The notes beneath the pieces were generated by a model, which was not told the DNA's origin, searched no databases, and saw only the letters and a list, made by a program, of their open reading frames with translations. From NCBI RefSeq assembly GCF_040939455.1, contig NC_134124.1:34423138-34487137 (forward strand): DNA of 64,000 bases. The letters are read 5' to 3'. The stretch comes from Microcebus murinus (taxonomy: Eukaryota; Chordata; Mammalia; Primates; Cheirogaleidae). A program made the translations under genes and the position numbers. Below are positions 22,420 to 32,959 of this stretch, in pieces. The first letter of the stretch is position 1; each line of letters opens with the position of its first letter.

Positions 22420-22605
22420 ACAGTAAGCGCTCACTGCATGGGACTGGCACACAGTAAGCGCTCAATGCATGGGGCTGGCACACAGTAAGCGCTCAATGCA
22501 TGGGGCTGGCACACAGTAAGCACTCACTGCATGGGGCTGGCACACAGTAAGCGCTCACTGCACGGGCTGGTACACAGTAAGTGCTCAATGCATGGGGCCC
22601 AGCAT
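22412..22605 (+). repeat. 31-bp minisatellite made from a MIR 3' end
   Basis: acagtaag recurs at 22420, 22451, 22482, 22513, 22544 and 22574: five intervals of 31,31,31,31,30. The unit reads as cacagtaagcgctcaatg plus catggggctgg. Its first half is the MIR terminus (gcacatagtaagcgctcaat in consensus). Copies differ mostly at one A/C position and in the last two units. Confidence 0.95.
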
Positions 22606-22699
22606 GGGGGTACAGCAGACTCCTTGGCTCCCCTTCTTTCACTGATTGTGTCTCCAAGTAACAGGGCCAAGGGGGGCATTCAAAGCCCTCCAAACTTCA

Positions 22700-23420
22700 T
22701 TCTGCTCTAATTGGAAGTCATTGTGGAATGAAGTCCAGTATTTAATTTGGCCTGTGTTTGACAGATCCTGTGTGCACGGCTAGCAGAGCTCACACAGGGC
22801 CTGTGCGTGATACAGGGGGGATTCTTGGCCTGGGCTCAGGGTGGATTGGTGCAGAAAATGTCGCATTCAATTAAGGCTGATTGGCCCTGATAGTTGTCTG
22901 GGTGAAGTTTATAAGGTACATCTAATCTGGATGCATCTGGTCATAAAAATGCAAAATAAGCCATTCCCACCCAAGTTCTAACTCCAGATGTGGGCTGATT
23001 CTCAGTGATTGACACCATATTTTTTGCAGCTGTCCTACATTTCAAATCTTTTTCTATTTAAAATATATTCATCATAATTATGGAATGCAATAAACAAACT
23101 TCAGCCTGGTGACAAGCTTTAAATATAAGAATGTTTCAGCTTAAAATAAATGCCGTGATTTCTCAGCCCGGGATGGAGACAGTACCGACAAGCATTCTCC
23201 CAAGGAGTCTTGACCTTGTCACCATGAACCAGACACGGTTATTTTCTCTCAAGTATTGACTGATATTTGGAGGAGGGACAGAGGGAGAAAAATCAAAAAG
23301 CTATTTATATCTGATAGAAAAATGTGCATAATCCATCAGAAAGCCACACTTGTATGACAGAGAAAAAATTTGGATTCCACTTGATCGTGTTTTGAGAGCC
23401 TTGGTGGTGTAGGTTCTTCT
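22700..23420. other. AT-rich unique DNA, candidate conserved regulatory element
   Basis: No repeat recognised. 22890-23160 is AT-rich with homeodomain-like cores, such as tcataattatgg near 23071 and catctaatctgg near 22919, and an octamer-like aaatgcaaaat near 22949. This texture is common in mammalian conserved non-coding elements, but conservation cannot be judged from one sequence. Confidence 0.3.
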
Positions 23421-23424
23421 GAAG

Positions 23425-23685
23425 GCAGGGTAGAGTGGTGGATATGCACAGAGACTTCGGGGCCGGGTCACCTGCTTTCAAATTGCGCAGCCTCCACACT
23501 CTACATTCTGTTGCCTTGAGTGCTGCATTGTCACGTAACCATTCTATGCCTCAGTTTCCTCATCTACACAATGGAAGGTCACTATTGTACTTAGCTCACA
23601 GTGTATTTGTAAGAACTAAATGAGTTCTATGAGTAAAGTGCTTGGAATCATGCAAGCTTAAGACGTGTTAGCAGTCACGGTGAAC
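23425..23685 (+). mobile_element. Full-length MIR SINE
   Basis: tagagtggtggatatgcac near 23431, cagtttcctcatctacaca at 23552, actaaatgagttctatgag near 23615 and gtgcttggaatcatgc near 23638 are all in order. Confidence 0.9.
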
Positions 23686-23694
23686 AATATCAGC

Positions 23695-23830
23695 TGACCT
23701 CTCTCCAGTGCTCCTTCAAGGGGAAACTAAGGTTTCCAGATAGTAGGTGACCGGAGCAGGTCTCATCTGACACACGGCACGGCCAGCATTCAAACCCCGA
23801 CCATTTGACTTTACTACAAGACATGCCTAC
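23695..23830 (-). mobile_element. Probable MIR fragment
   Basis: aggggaaactaagg near 23718 and cagcattcaaaccccgacc near 23783 fit a diverged reversed MIR. Confidence 0.5.
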
Positions 23831-23834
23831 GTGT

Positions 23835-24640
23835 GGTCGGTATTGCTCATGTTTGCATTTTCTGTCTCAAGGTTTTTTAAGTTTTGCTGGTGGCTGCACT
23901 ATCAGTGGCTTTTCATGCATTTGAATAGTGTCCCGTGAACCTTGGACAAAAGAGCATCTTTCTGTTTCTGCCACTGCTCCTGGGGTGCATCTTTTATTTT
24001 TAATGTTACTTAAATGAGTCTGTAATTGAGATAGCTAAATAAACAGACTCTTAGGTTAATTATAGAGGGCTCAGCCTATGACCAAGCTGCTGGATTTTCT
24101 AGCCTCTTATGGACCTCAGCCACCACCTAATGATTCTACCATTAACAGTGTGTACAGCTTAGTTACTCGAGAAAAATGAGAGCTACCCGGAGTTCGTGTC
24201 AACAATCTGCTCCTCTTTAAAATGAAGCCATAAGTCACAGACCCTCTGAGTTCCCAAAGAAGTGTCTGGAGCTAAATTTGTATGCTGACTCTGATAATTG
24301 TTCTCCTATTAGGCTGATGAGAGAATTAGCAGAGCCAAGGCCTCTGGGACTGTGCCCAGAGCTCGGGCCAAGCTGGAAATGACTCTGTGAGTTTTATTTC
24401 TGAGATGTGTAAAAGGCTTGTCCATCACTGGGCTGTGGGCACAGGTTCAATATCAAAATAGCATGTGCCGCCTTTCTCAGTAGACAGGCTCCAGCGCTGG
24501 CAGGCCCCGGGAATCCAGCAGGAACGAAAACTCTCTGCTAGGAAAGGGGTGGCTGTGTGTTAGCTCTCCCCAGAGCCCTCTGCGTGGCCCCTGTCGTGTC
24601 TTTGAGCCCTGCTTGACCTTTTAGACTCCTGTTTGGGAGA
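23835..24640. other. Unique DNA, candidate conserved element at 23990-24250
   Basis: No repeat recognised. 23990-24090 contains gtctgtaattgagatagc and ttaggttaattatagagg, closely spaced TAAT-type sites in an AT-rich block. This is suggestive of an enhancer only; no coding or RNA feature is seen. Confidence 0.3.
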
Positions 24641-24644
24641 GACA

Positions 24645-24860
24645 GTATGGAAAGGTGGAAGAGAATATCTTCTGGAGACAGAGAGAGCCAGATTCAAATA
24701 GGGGCTCTGTCAATTACGAGCTGGGTGACTTGGGGTCAGCAACCCCAGGCCTTGGCCTCGGAGACTGGCCTGTGAAATGGGAATGATAACCTCTGATCTG
24801 TGGGGATATTGTGAAGCTTGTGTAAGGTATGCATGGAAAAGCATAGGCTCCGTAAGCAGA
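24645..24860 (+). mobile_element. MIR SINE
   Basis: gagccagattcaaatagg near 24686, ctgggtgacttggggtcagc at 24721 and gaaatgggaatgataacc near 24773. Confidence 0.85.
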
Positions 24861-25139
24861 GGCTGATTTTTTGCCTCGGTGGTCAACAAGGCATTTCACA
24901 TGGGTGTCTGGGATGGCAAGGATTGTTTCTCCTTCGGTAACCAGGATGGCAGATAGACTGTATCTTTCAGCTCTGGATCAGTCAATTGGAAGTGGCTGCT
25001 TAAAGTGCAGTGGTTGATTTTTAATGTCTGCCACAGACTAGGAGGGGATGGAAAGAGTATGCACTCCATGCATTGCTATCTGCCTTCTAGAATCTAAGTC
25101 CAAAGGCAGGAACTGAGTCTGAAAAATAATCCCTTAATT

Positions 25140-25385
25140 TTGTACATGCCACAAAGCATTTTTGCATCTATTATCTCATTACTTTTCCTCAAAATCCTCA
25201 GACATGGTATACTGTGACCCCACATTCCTGGATTTAAAATATGGCTGAAGATCTAACTTCTTTCCTTTTCTGATATTAAATCCTGTAGCAATTATCATCT
25301 CCACTTGACGGATGTGGACACTGAGACCAAAGGTCAAATGAATGATGTCTGCAACTGACCAAATGAGATTAGAATTTTAAACAAT
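25140..25385 (-). mobile_element. Diverged MIR or L2 fragment
   Basis: ttatctcattacttttcctc near 25171 and gatgtggacactgagacc near 25310 fit the reversed MIR order with large divergence between them. Confidence 0.5.
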
Positions 25386-25439
25386 GTTCCGCAGTGTCAT
25401 TCCAGAAAACCTCCCCTGCCTCTGTGTCCCACTGAAGTC

Positions 25440-25630
25440 TTGATACCCACGTAGTTAGGAAGGCACAGGAGACATGGGTTCTAGCCTCTGCCCTTCTGCC
25501 AACCAACCAAGGAACCTGGAAATGTCACTTTACCTTCCAAGGCTCACTTCACTTGTCTCCAAAATGGGGATGGAAACTACCAGATCTCAAAGAGTTGTGT
25601 AAGGATGAGATGAAACAATGGATATAGACA
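25440..25630 (+). mobile_element. MIR SINE
   Basis: gacatgggttctagcctc near 25471, tgtctccaaaatggggatgg near 25554 and gtaaggatgagatgaaac near 25600. Confidence 0.7.
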
Positions 25631-25634
25631 AATG

Positions 25635-26045
25635 AGCTTCCAATACAAGTCCTGATCTCGCCATTATCTGTGGAAGGTGAGGATGTACTTCGGGGTGCAG
25701 TCATGCATGCACCTGTCAAAGGAGGTCTTTGAGAGCCTATTTCTGGGGCTCAGAAATTACCCGCAGAGCTCCCTGGACTGCCATGTGCAGGGCTGTGGTG
25801 CTTCGGCTGCAGCTCTAGACTGCCTTTGTGGCCTTGGACTCTCTGGGCTGCACAGATGGTGCCAGCTTCCTGGCAGGCTGCTGTGGGGTCCGCAGCCCCG
25901 GTGGACAAGTCACCTGAGATGCAGAAGGCGTTTGCAAAGGCCAGTCGCCCTTTCCTGAGGACCTGGTAGGAGAACCTTGCCAGGGATTTGAGGTTTAGAA
26001 TTTGCTTTCCTTCAAAGGAATGGCAATAAGGAAATGTGTGTGAGC
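25635..26045. other. Unique non-coding DNA
   Basis: A 93-codon plus-strand frame at 25677-25958 has no recognisable family and no supporting splice or promoter context. Confidence 0.5.
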
Positions 26046-26047
26046 AT

Positions 26048-26096
26048 GGGGGGGGGGGGAGAAGAGAGAGAAAGAGAGAGAGAGAAGGAGAGGATG
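26048..26096 (+). repeat. G12 run followed by (GA)n purine tract
   Basis: Twelve G residues at 26048-26059, then gaga and gaaa units to about 26096. A smaller (GA)n tract lies at 26254-26275. Confidence 0.9.
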
Positions 26097-26099
26097 GTG

Positions 26100-26424
26100 G
26101 AGCAATAAAGGAATGGTGAGGAATAAACAACGGTTTTAGTGACTGTCAGATGAAAGCTGCTTTTAGCTGGAATCATTAGCCTTCTACACACCAGTTTAGC
26201 TGTGCTTGGAAAAATACTTAACTTGCCATAGGGTGCCAAGTCCTGAATATGTCAGAGAGAGAGAAAGAGAGAGAGGCTATTTTAGAAATTTGCCTATCCC
26301 TCTCATAAGAGAAAAGGTCTGTTGGAACAAAGTGGTTGGAGCTCGTTGGTGACATTCTTTTATTCGTTCTTTGTGTGGGAATGTTGGAAGAAAGGCAGGA
26401 GTGAAAGGCTTTTGCATGCTATTC
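26100..26424. other. Unique non-coding DNA
   Basis: No gene recognised apart from the small (GA)n tract at 26254. Confidence 0.5.
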
Positions 26425-26710
26425 TGAGGGAGAGGGAGGTCAAAAACTGGGAAGAAAGGGAGGGAGAAGGAGAGGAAAAGCAGGAGGAGGAAAGGAAAGG
26501 ACAGAGAGAGCTTGCAAAGGAGACACAGCGACAGGAATGGAGGGAGGACAGACAGGGAGGAGGGCAGTGAAGGGGAGCGAGGGAGGAAGGACGGGGAGAA
26601 GACCAAGGGAGAGAAGGAAAGCGGCGCCAGGAGAGGCAGACGCACAGGCCACAGCGACAGACAGACAGATGGAGGGAGGCGAGACGGGGCGGGATGGGAG
26701 AGTGGGGACC
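26425..26710 (+). repeat. Long purine-rich (GGA/GAAA) tract
   Basis: Nearly 290 bases dominated by A and G on this strand, for example gggagggagaaggagaggaa near 26458, with rare pyrimidines. Such strand asymmetry favours triplex (H-DNA) and G-quadruplex structures. It makes open frames rich in Glu, Arg and Gly on this strand and in Ser, Leu and Pro on the other; these are not genes. Confidence 0.8.
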
Positions 26711-27980
26711 TGCCGTCCCCTCCCAGCCCGAACCTGCCTTGCGCGCCTCCACCTGGAAGGTCCTGTGGCGCCAGCAGCGTGGAACGTGCCCATGTCCCAC
26801 CTGCAGCCAGGTGGTGGGTCAGGGCCACCGCATTTGACAGCCAGGTGCTGAGTGCACACAAACGGTGCCCCAGGCTGGCTGCTGGCTGGGAGATGAGCCG
26901 GGCTCACAGCACCTGTCCGTCCCCCGTGTCTGGGACCCTGGGACAGGCCCAGCCACAACCTTGCCGCCAGGAGGAGCCTGGGAAGCTGGCATGACCAAGG
27001 CCGTGGAATCAGACACAGTGTAGGAATCAGAGGCTTGGCCAAGTGGGTTTGAGGCTGTTTCCTAATCTGCACAACGAGGCTAAGAACGCAGGTCTCATGG
27101 ATAGTGAGGTGGGTTTATAAGACCATCACGTGTCCAGGGTCCACACATATTAGACAAGAACTTGCAAACGCACGTCCAGCAGGCCGCATTCAACCTGAAG
27201 AGGTTTGTTTGACCTCCTTCAGGCTTCAAAGTTTCTGCAATAATTGCTGATATTAAAGAACCCAAGAGATTTATTATAAAAATCTTTATTCCTGTTTTCT
27301 CATGAAAGACCCCAGTTCTGAGGCTGGACATGAGCCATAGCCCCCCTTCTTTCTCGGGCCCCTCTTCCCCCTGTGGCTAAAAGTCCCGGCCCCTGAGGTC
27401 ACTTGACCTTCACTAAGCAGCCAAAAAACACTTTTACCCGGGCTCCCGAGTTATGTCTGTTTGTACTTCTGCAGTGGCCGACCTGGTCTTTCATGGAGAA
27501 AGGAAAGCAAAAGTTGCCGAGGAGTGAGTCTTCATCTCGCTCTGGGAGCAAAGCTGGGCGTCCAGGGCTGCCCCGCAGGGAGGACGGGGGTGTCTGAGGT
27601 TGCAAGAGGGTTTCCTAAGGAGCTCTGAAATTCAAATGAGTGGCTGCTCCTCTTTGAAAGAATATGTTTCAATTTAGTGTTTAAATAATGTGGCTTTCAT
27701 TCCAGCCATTGTTTTGAACTTTGCAAGCTCAAATTTTCAAGCATTTAGGCAGGAACTAGGTAAAAAAAAAAAAAAAAAAAAAGAAAAAGAAATGTGCCTC
27801 CCCTTCTACATCCCAAATGAGGAATCCTGGAGCTTCCCAGGGACTAGGGGCCTTGGGCACATATACTCAGGACAATGCAACAAGGCAAAGAGGCAGGAAG
27901 GGACTGGGCTGAGGGTGCAAGAAGTATCCCATTGAGTGATGACCCGTGTGTCCTGCAGCCAGGGGAACGGCCACCACGTA
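26711..27980. other. Unique DNA with an A21 run
   Basis: A weak forward MIR may lie at 26985-27095 (gaggctgtttcctaatctgc near 27051). A21 lies at 27762-27782. 27650-27760 is AT-rich unique sequence. No gene recognised. Confidence 0.5.
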
Positions 27981-27984
27981 CAGC

Positions 27985-28530
27985 CCACTCAGAGTTTATA
28001 CTCTACATGGGAGGATGGCCGTAAATAGACAATTCCAGGTTTGCAAGGAGCACAGCACAAGGTACTGGGGGGCCCGGGAGAAACACCAGTTCAGCTTGGA
28101 GGAGGGAGAGCTGGCCCCCTGGAGGAGGGGAAGCCCGGACAGGCCCCACTGACAAGTCGGGGTTGGCACGCAGCCGAGGGGCAGATGGGCCCTCCAGGGA
28201 GAAGCGACCATGACCCAGGTATGTTGGTGTCCTGGCAAGATTGTGGGGTTCTGGGACATCACAGGGAGGTGAGGGAGGGAGAAGTGGGGGTGAGGCGGGG
28301 TCAGTGAGCAGGGTTGATGGAGACGGGCGTGGAACTCTCTGCGGAGGAATTGGGAGCTAAGTTGGAGGGGCTCCCGAGGGCAGCGGGGAGCCACAGACAG
28401 GTTTTTAGAACAGGAACAGCACGACCAGGCGGAAAGATGGCTCTGGAGGCAGCACGGAGGCAGCTCGCGGGGGTGAGCCTGAGAGTGGGAAGGCCACCGA
28501 GGAAACCGATGCAGTGGGGGTGGCTGGCGG
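27985..28530 (-). mobile_element. L2 LINE, antisense internal part
   Basis: Motifs from antisense L2 run in order: aatagacaattccaggtttg near 28024, ctaagttggaggggctcc near 28356, tttttagaacaggaacagc near 28400, aaagatggctctggaggcag near 28433. No reverse transcriptase frame survives. Confidence 0.55.
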
Positions 28531-28674
28531 GACACAGTCGGGCCAGGGGATTCCAGAAATCAGTGCTGGCGGAACAGCTGATAAGACTCAGCCACAGCTG
28601 CAGCATCCCCAAGGAGTCTGATTTGCATAAAAGCTGGGTCTCTGCAAAGTCTCACCCCAACTGATGGGTGGTTA

Positions 28675-28790
28675 ATTGAATTCATTCATCCCACAGCAAA
28701 CATTTATAGAGGCTGACTCTGCGGGGAGCCCCAGTTCGTGCTGAGAGGGAGAGTGAGGAAGGCTGATTCCTGCCCAGGCAGTGGCGACTC
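28675..28790 (-). mobile_element. L2 LINE 3' end
   Basis: gaattcattcatcccacagc near 28678 and aaacatttatagaggctgac near 28699 match the reversed terminus. Confidence 0.6.
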
Positions 28791-28987
28791 ACCAGGAAGC
28801 CTTGCTTTTTAAAAGGCTTTTGTGGCCCAGCATCCTATAAAGTGGATGGTGCCCCCACCCCTTTCCAGCTCCCCAGCTCTCTGGCTCGGGGAACATGCAT
28901 CGCTGCCACTGACCCCAGACCTCGCTGACAGTAGGGTGCTCGGGGCTCCACGCCGAGGAATTGTCATCCCATCCTGGGATGGAGTTC

Positions 28988-29206
28988 GGGGCTGACAAAC
29001 TTTCCATAAAGGGTCAGACAGTCAAAATTTTAGGCTTGAGGGCCTTGCGGTCTCTGTCACAGCTACTCAACCCTGCCCTTGTAGCAGAAAACAGCCATAG
29101 ACAAAACATGAATGAATGGGCATGCTTGCATTCCAATAAAACTTTATTTGCAGAAACAGGCAGTGGGCTGGATTTGGCCCATGGGTCCCACGCTGCCAGC
29201 CCCTGA
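28988..29206 (+). mobile_element. hAT-Charlie non-autonomous DNA transposon (MER3-like)
   Basis: ggggctgacaaactttcc at 28988 and the right end gctgccagcccctg near 29192 form the imperfect inverted termini. ggccttgcggtctctgtcac near 29041, aacatgaatgaatgggc near 29105 and aataaaactttatttgcag near 29136 are diagnostic inner blocks. The exact family name is from memory. Confidence 0.8.
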
Positions 29207-29910
29207 AGGGGTTCTCAGGATTCTGTGTGTGTGACAGATGAGGGAAACTAAGCCTATCAGGCAGGGCCCAAGGGACACATGGCTGCTCAAATGGGGCAAC
29301 TGAGGAGTGTTTACGAAGGGGCTTTTACAAGGGCGGTAGGTTAAAGGGACAACAACGAGTGCTGAAGTCCTCCAGGGACAGCAACCGTGAGGGGCGGGTG
29401 CAGGTCCCAGGACTGGAGACATGGCAGGAGCAGTGGTTCCTAGAGCCCGGGAGACCTGTGGCAGAGAGACCTGCAGTGGCAGCCGTGGCCTTTGGGGGAG
29501 TAACAGTCGCTGCTGCCTGTCCAGGGAAGCTGGGGTGTGGCGCAGATACTCTGACTGTTTCCCCTCCTGCCCTCTCATCTCCTGCTGTTCCCCCCTTTGA
29601 CTGACCCACAGAAGGCCAGGGGGCAGGGGAGCCCACTGAGGCAGGGGGGAGGGTGGGCTGGCAAACGGAGGGCCAGCGAAATCCCACACCCGAGGCTCCG
29701 GAGTCTCAGCAGCTGCCCAAAGTTGTGCGTCTAACGAGTGACGGTGCCTTGATTTGAAGCCACCTCCGGGCAGCACATTCTCCAGCCTCTGGGTTCTCTT
29801 TGGGCAGAGACCCACGCGGGAAGAGCAAGAGGCTGAGCCCGGGGAAGGGCGAGCTGGGGAAGAGGGCTCACGCAAGCAGGAAGCTTCCTCCGACAAAAAA
29901 CTAAATGGGA
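29207..29910. other. Unique non-coding DNA
   Basis: The 268-codon minus-strand frame at 29144-29950 runs into the hAT remnant and has no recognised domain, so I do not call it a gene. Confidence 0.5.
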
Positions 29911-29914
29911 CCTT

Positions 29915-30030
29915 ACCCCAAGGCTTTGGAGTCAGACAGTCCTGGTTCAAATCCCAGCTCAGCTGCTTTCTCCTTCTGTGGCCTGGAGCAGCTCATCCTA
30001 CCTCCTTGAACCTGTCTCTTCTCTGCCACC
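29915..30030 (+). mobile_element. MIR SINE, 5' half
   Basis: gagtcagacagtcctgg at 29929 then gttcaaatcccagctcagc near 29945. The sequence is still close to the MIR tRNA-like head. Confidence 0.85.
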
Positions 30031-30054
30031 CTGGGGCAAGGTTCTCTCTTTGTA

Positions 30055-30235
30055 CACAGTGTTTCTCAGGGTGGTCAACAAACCCTCCTGGCCAGACCAC
30101 CTGGGGTGCTGGTTTCAAAAGCAAATTCCCAGGCCCTGTGTTAGACTGCCCGAACCAGACTCTGTGGGTGGGATCAGAAAATGCGCCTTCCGACAAGGTC
30201 CTGGGGTGATCGGATGCACCCCACTGCATGACAGC
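30055..30235 (+). mobile_element. MER5A-type hAT-Charlie element
   Basis: acagtgtttctcagggtgg at 30056, ccagaccacctggggtgc near 30091, gcaaattcccaggccctg near 30121 and gactctgtgggtgggatcag near 30158 match MER5A. The element is nearly palindromic, so strand is tentative. Confidence 0.75.
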
Positions 30236-30239
30236 CCAG

Positions 30240-31585
30240 TCTATCGGCTTCTCGTGAAAATCAGGCCAGTCCCCACAGCCGCGGCCCGCAGGTGCACCAT
30301 CATCTATGGGCAGTCCCCATGGGCTGCACTGTGGACCTGAATTTGCTCATGGAATCATCGTGGCAATCAGAAGGCAATATACTTCCATTCCCATTCCACC
30401 GAAGAGAACACTGAGAATGAGAACGCTCAGATGCTGGTCTGAGTCAATGGCCTAGACACAATGATAGTCAGTTTCCTCTTCCCCTTCTTGGGAGAGGAGA
30501 CCCCCCCTCAGCAGGGAGAGCACGGCAGGAGGGGGGCTGTGTGCAGCCACAGAAAGTTCAAGGCCGGAAGGGGAAAGGCCAGTTTTCCCACTGGAAACTG
30601 CAGACAGGGGCCACCCAGGAGGGCCTGGCAAGCTCATCTGAGCCCAGCATCCTCAGGAGACAGGCACAACCTTCACTGAGCTGCGAAACCTCATCGGGCG
30701 TGTTAAATCAGCCGGCGTGGGTAATTCACAGGAAGGGATTGCAAGCTTCCAAAGAGAGACTCCGCCCCGCCCCCGTCCCTTCTTTTAAATCAGACAATGG
30801 GATTTGTTCTCGGAGAAAGGTCTGAATAACTCTGGCTCCTTTGGACAGAGGGCAATGCGTCCTTGTGAGACCGAGGCTTCTTTCATTAGCATCTTTGTGT
30901 GGAGGTATCTAGAGATGAATTTTTGAAAGCTAATAAATCATAAACCTTGTTTGAATCCCAATCCAGAACAGATGTAATGCATATGGTCAGTAGACTTGGA
31001 GCTGCAAATAAATATGTTTGGATACCAAATATTTGAAAAGCAATTCTTCTTCTCAGATTTTTTTTTTTTGCAAGTGCCACTGCCAAGATCGGTTCAGGGG
31101 TTTGGTTTCCCCTGAAGCTGTTGCCACAGCACTACTCTCTCCCAGCCAGAAGGGAGATATAATGCCCCAGGCTAGTGGTGCACAGAGGTTTCAACTTGCA
31201 CGCAGTTCGGGTTGATTGGTTGTGGCTGCCTGGGCCGCTGTGCTGAGAAGGGACCTAGGCTCAGCTGGGAAGAGTGCGGTGATCGGCTCGCAATGTCTGC
31301 CCCAGCATGCGGAGTTATACCTGCCACGTTAGTGCCAGCCTGTCCTTGACGTTCTAGGGTCTGCTGAGCTCCGGCTGCCTGCTTCTCTAATAGGACTCTG
31401 CTTTCTTTATTTTGAATGTAGTGCAATGAAAATTTTAGGGCACAAAAGAATCAGAGACTTTCAAGGGTTTCATCAACCTTCTAAATACGATGCCCAAATA
31501 ATAACTAAATAGTCCTCTTGCTCTTCTGGCCCTCAGCCTAGAGGTAGGAGTCTTTCACCGTCTGAGCAGTCTTGGGCTCCCAGAG
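30240..31585. other. Unique non-coding DNA
   Basis: A reverse MIR scrap may lie at 30380-30460. 30880-31050 is AT-rich (gatgtaatgcatatgg near 30971) and could be a conserved element. No gene recognised. Confidence 0.45.
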
Positions 31586-31589
31586 GTGG

Positions 31590-31770
31590 CACTTATCGCA
31601 AACACTTATCTTTTGTTTATTTACCTGTGTACTTGATTATGGCCTCTTTCCTCCCTAGAATGTGAGCTGCAGGGGACAGGGGTTTGGTTTCCCCTGGTTT
31701 CTACCTCACATCTAGCTAGCAGTGCATGGCACGTTATAGGGACAAGATAAATCTCTGCTGAATGAAAGTC
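31590..31770 (+). mobile_element. L2 LINE 3' end
   Basis: cctagaatgtgagctgcagg near 31655 and gcagtgcatggcacgttat near 31719 then tctctgctgaatgaaag match the forward terminus. Confidence 0.8.
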
Positions 31771-31844
31771 ATTCCTTTTTATTTGCTTGTTTTTTTCCAT
31801 TCCCTCCTAGTGTGCTTATTGATGCCTTCAATCCAGACACAATG

Positions 31845-32060
31845 AAACAACGAGAAACCCCCAGCCCGGCGAGGGAGACAGTCACGGTAAGCTGATGCTT
31901 GCAGAACAGCATGAAAAAGGCTCACAATAAAAGCAGGTGCTGGGGTAGAGGCAGCACATCAGAGATGATGGGTTGGAGAACCAGGAGGGAATTCATAGAG
32001 GCTTTCTATTGACTTAGGGTTTTGAAGGATGAGTAGAAGTTTTCCAAACAAAGTGTTTGA
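31845..32060 (-). mobile_element. L2 LINE, antisense part
   Basis: gaaaaaggctcacaataaaa near 31912, gggttttgaaggatgagtag near 32018 and aagttttccaaacaaagtg near 32036 match antisense L2. It points the opposite way to the L2 end 80 bases earlier. Confidence 0.55.
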
Positions 32061-32064
32061 TGTA

Positions 32065-32495
32065 CTATGCTTTTCATAAGAATTTAGGACCCCACTGTGA
32101 CCCAGTCTACAGGGGCAGCCTTTGAGCCCTCTCTGGTATGACTCAGAGAAAGCCAGGCCTGTCTGGCCCCAGTGCAGATGACCTTGGTTAGAGATATTCT
32201 TCGAGGACCTCGTTAGCAGGAGAGCCTCATCCCCACTGGCTTTGTGGTCAGCACCAACCCTCCACCCTCTGCTCCAGGGGTTCTGTCTTCAGTGCCTCCC
32301 TGCCCAGTCCAGAGGCACGTGCGGCCTGTTTTTACAGCTTTTTATGAGCTGAGCTGGGTGAAAATGCCAGCTCGATCCATTTTTCTTTCCTGTTCTTCAG
32401 ACATGTGCAGGCAAAAAAGCTGGCTCAGCAGACTGCCTGCCTGGAGGGTTCTGGATGGAAGGCAAGTTCAGAGTCTCATCATGTAAAAGACCTGC
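32065..32495. other. Unique non-coding DNA
   Basis: No gene recognised. Confidence 0.5.
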
Positions 32496-32499
32496 TCTC

Positions 32500-32705
32500 T
32501 TCAAATGTAATAGCAATGACAGCAGCAGCTATGGGTGCTACGCTTGCTCTGTGCAGGCCCAGGACCAGCGTTTCACGGGCACTATTTTATCTAAGCCCCA
32601 TCAGGACCCTGTAAAATTGCTATTATCGCCTCTGTTTTCCCACGTGCACCTTATACCTACGTTACGCAGGTAGAAAGGGAACCCAGGTCCTTGGACTCCC
32701 AAACT
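32500..32705 (-). mobile_element. MIR-type SINE
   Basis: ggcactattttatctaagcc near 32578, ttgctattatcgcctctg near 32617 and gaacccaggtccttggac near 32679 fit a diverged reversed MIR. Confidence 0.6.
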
Positions 32706-32959
32706 CACACATCACCCTCCCATTTATCTGTTTTTAGTTTCTTTATTGATATTTTCATTTCTTTCAAAAAAAATCTGAGGCCACTAGTGGAAATACAAAC
32801 AAGAAAAAAAAAACAAGGATGAAACCAACCCAGGCCATGAGACCCCGAGACAGGAAAGGTCGCAGTTGTCCGCAGCACTCGGTGCAGCGTCCTGTGGGTG
32901 CCGGCAGAGCCGTTGTTAGCCTCGCTAGCCGGGCCCTCTGTCTCCGCTGACTCCGTCCG

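Noticed and set aside
22412..22605. Regularly spaced repeats resembling a CRISPR array
   Set aside because: The units are directly adjacent with no variable spacers, derive from a MIR and lie in mammalian DNA.
26277..27072. Overlapping 194- and 210-codon minus-strand frames rich in Ser, Leu and Pro
   Set aside because: Generated by the polypurine tract on the other strand.
29144..29950. 268-codon minus-strand frame
   Set aside because: Starts beyond and ends within an hAT remnant, no domain, Pro/Ser-rich in GC-rich DNA.
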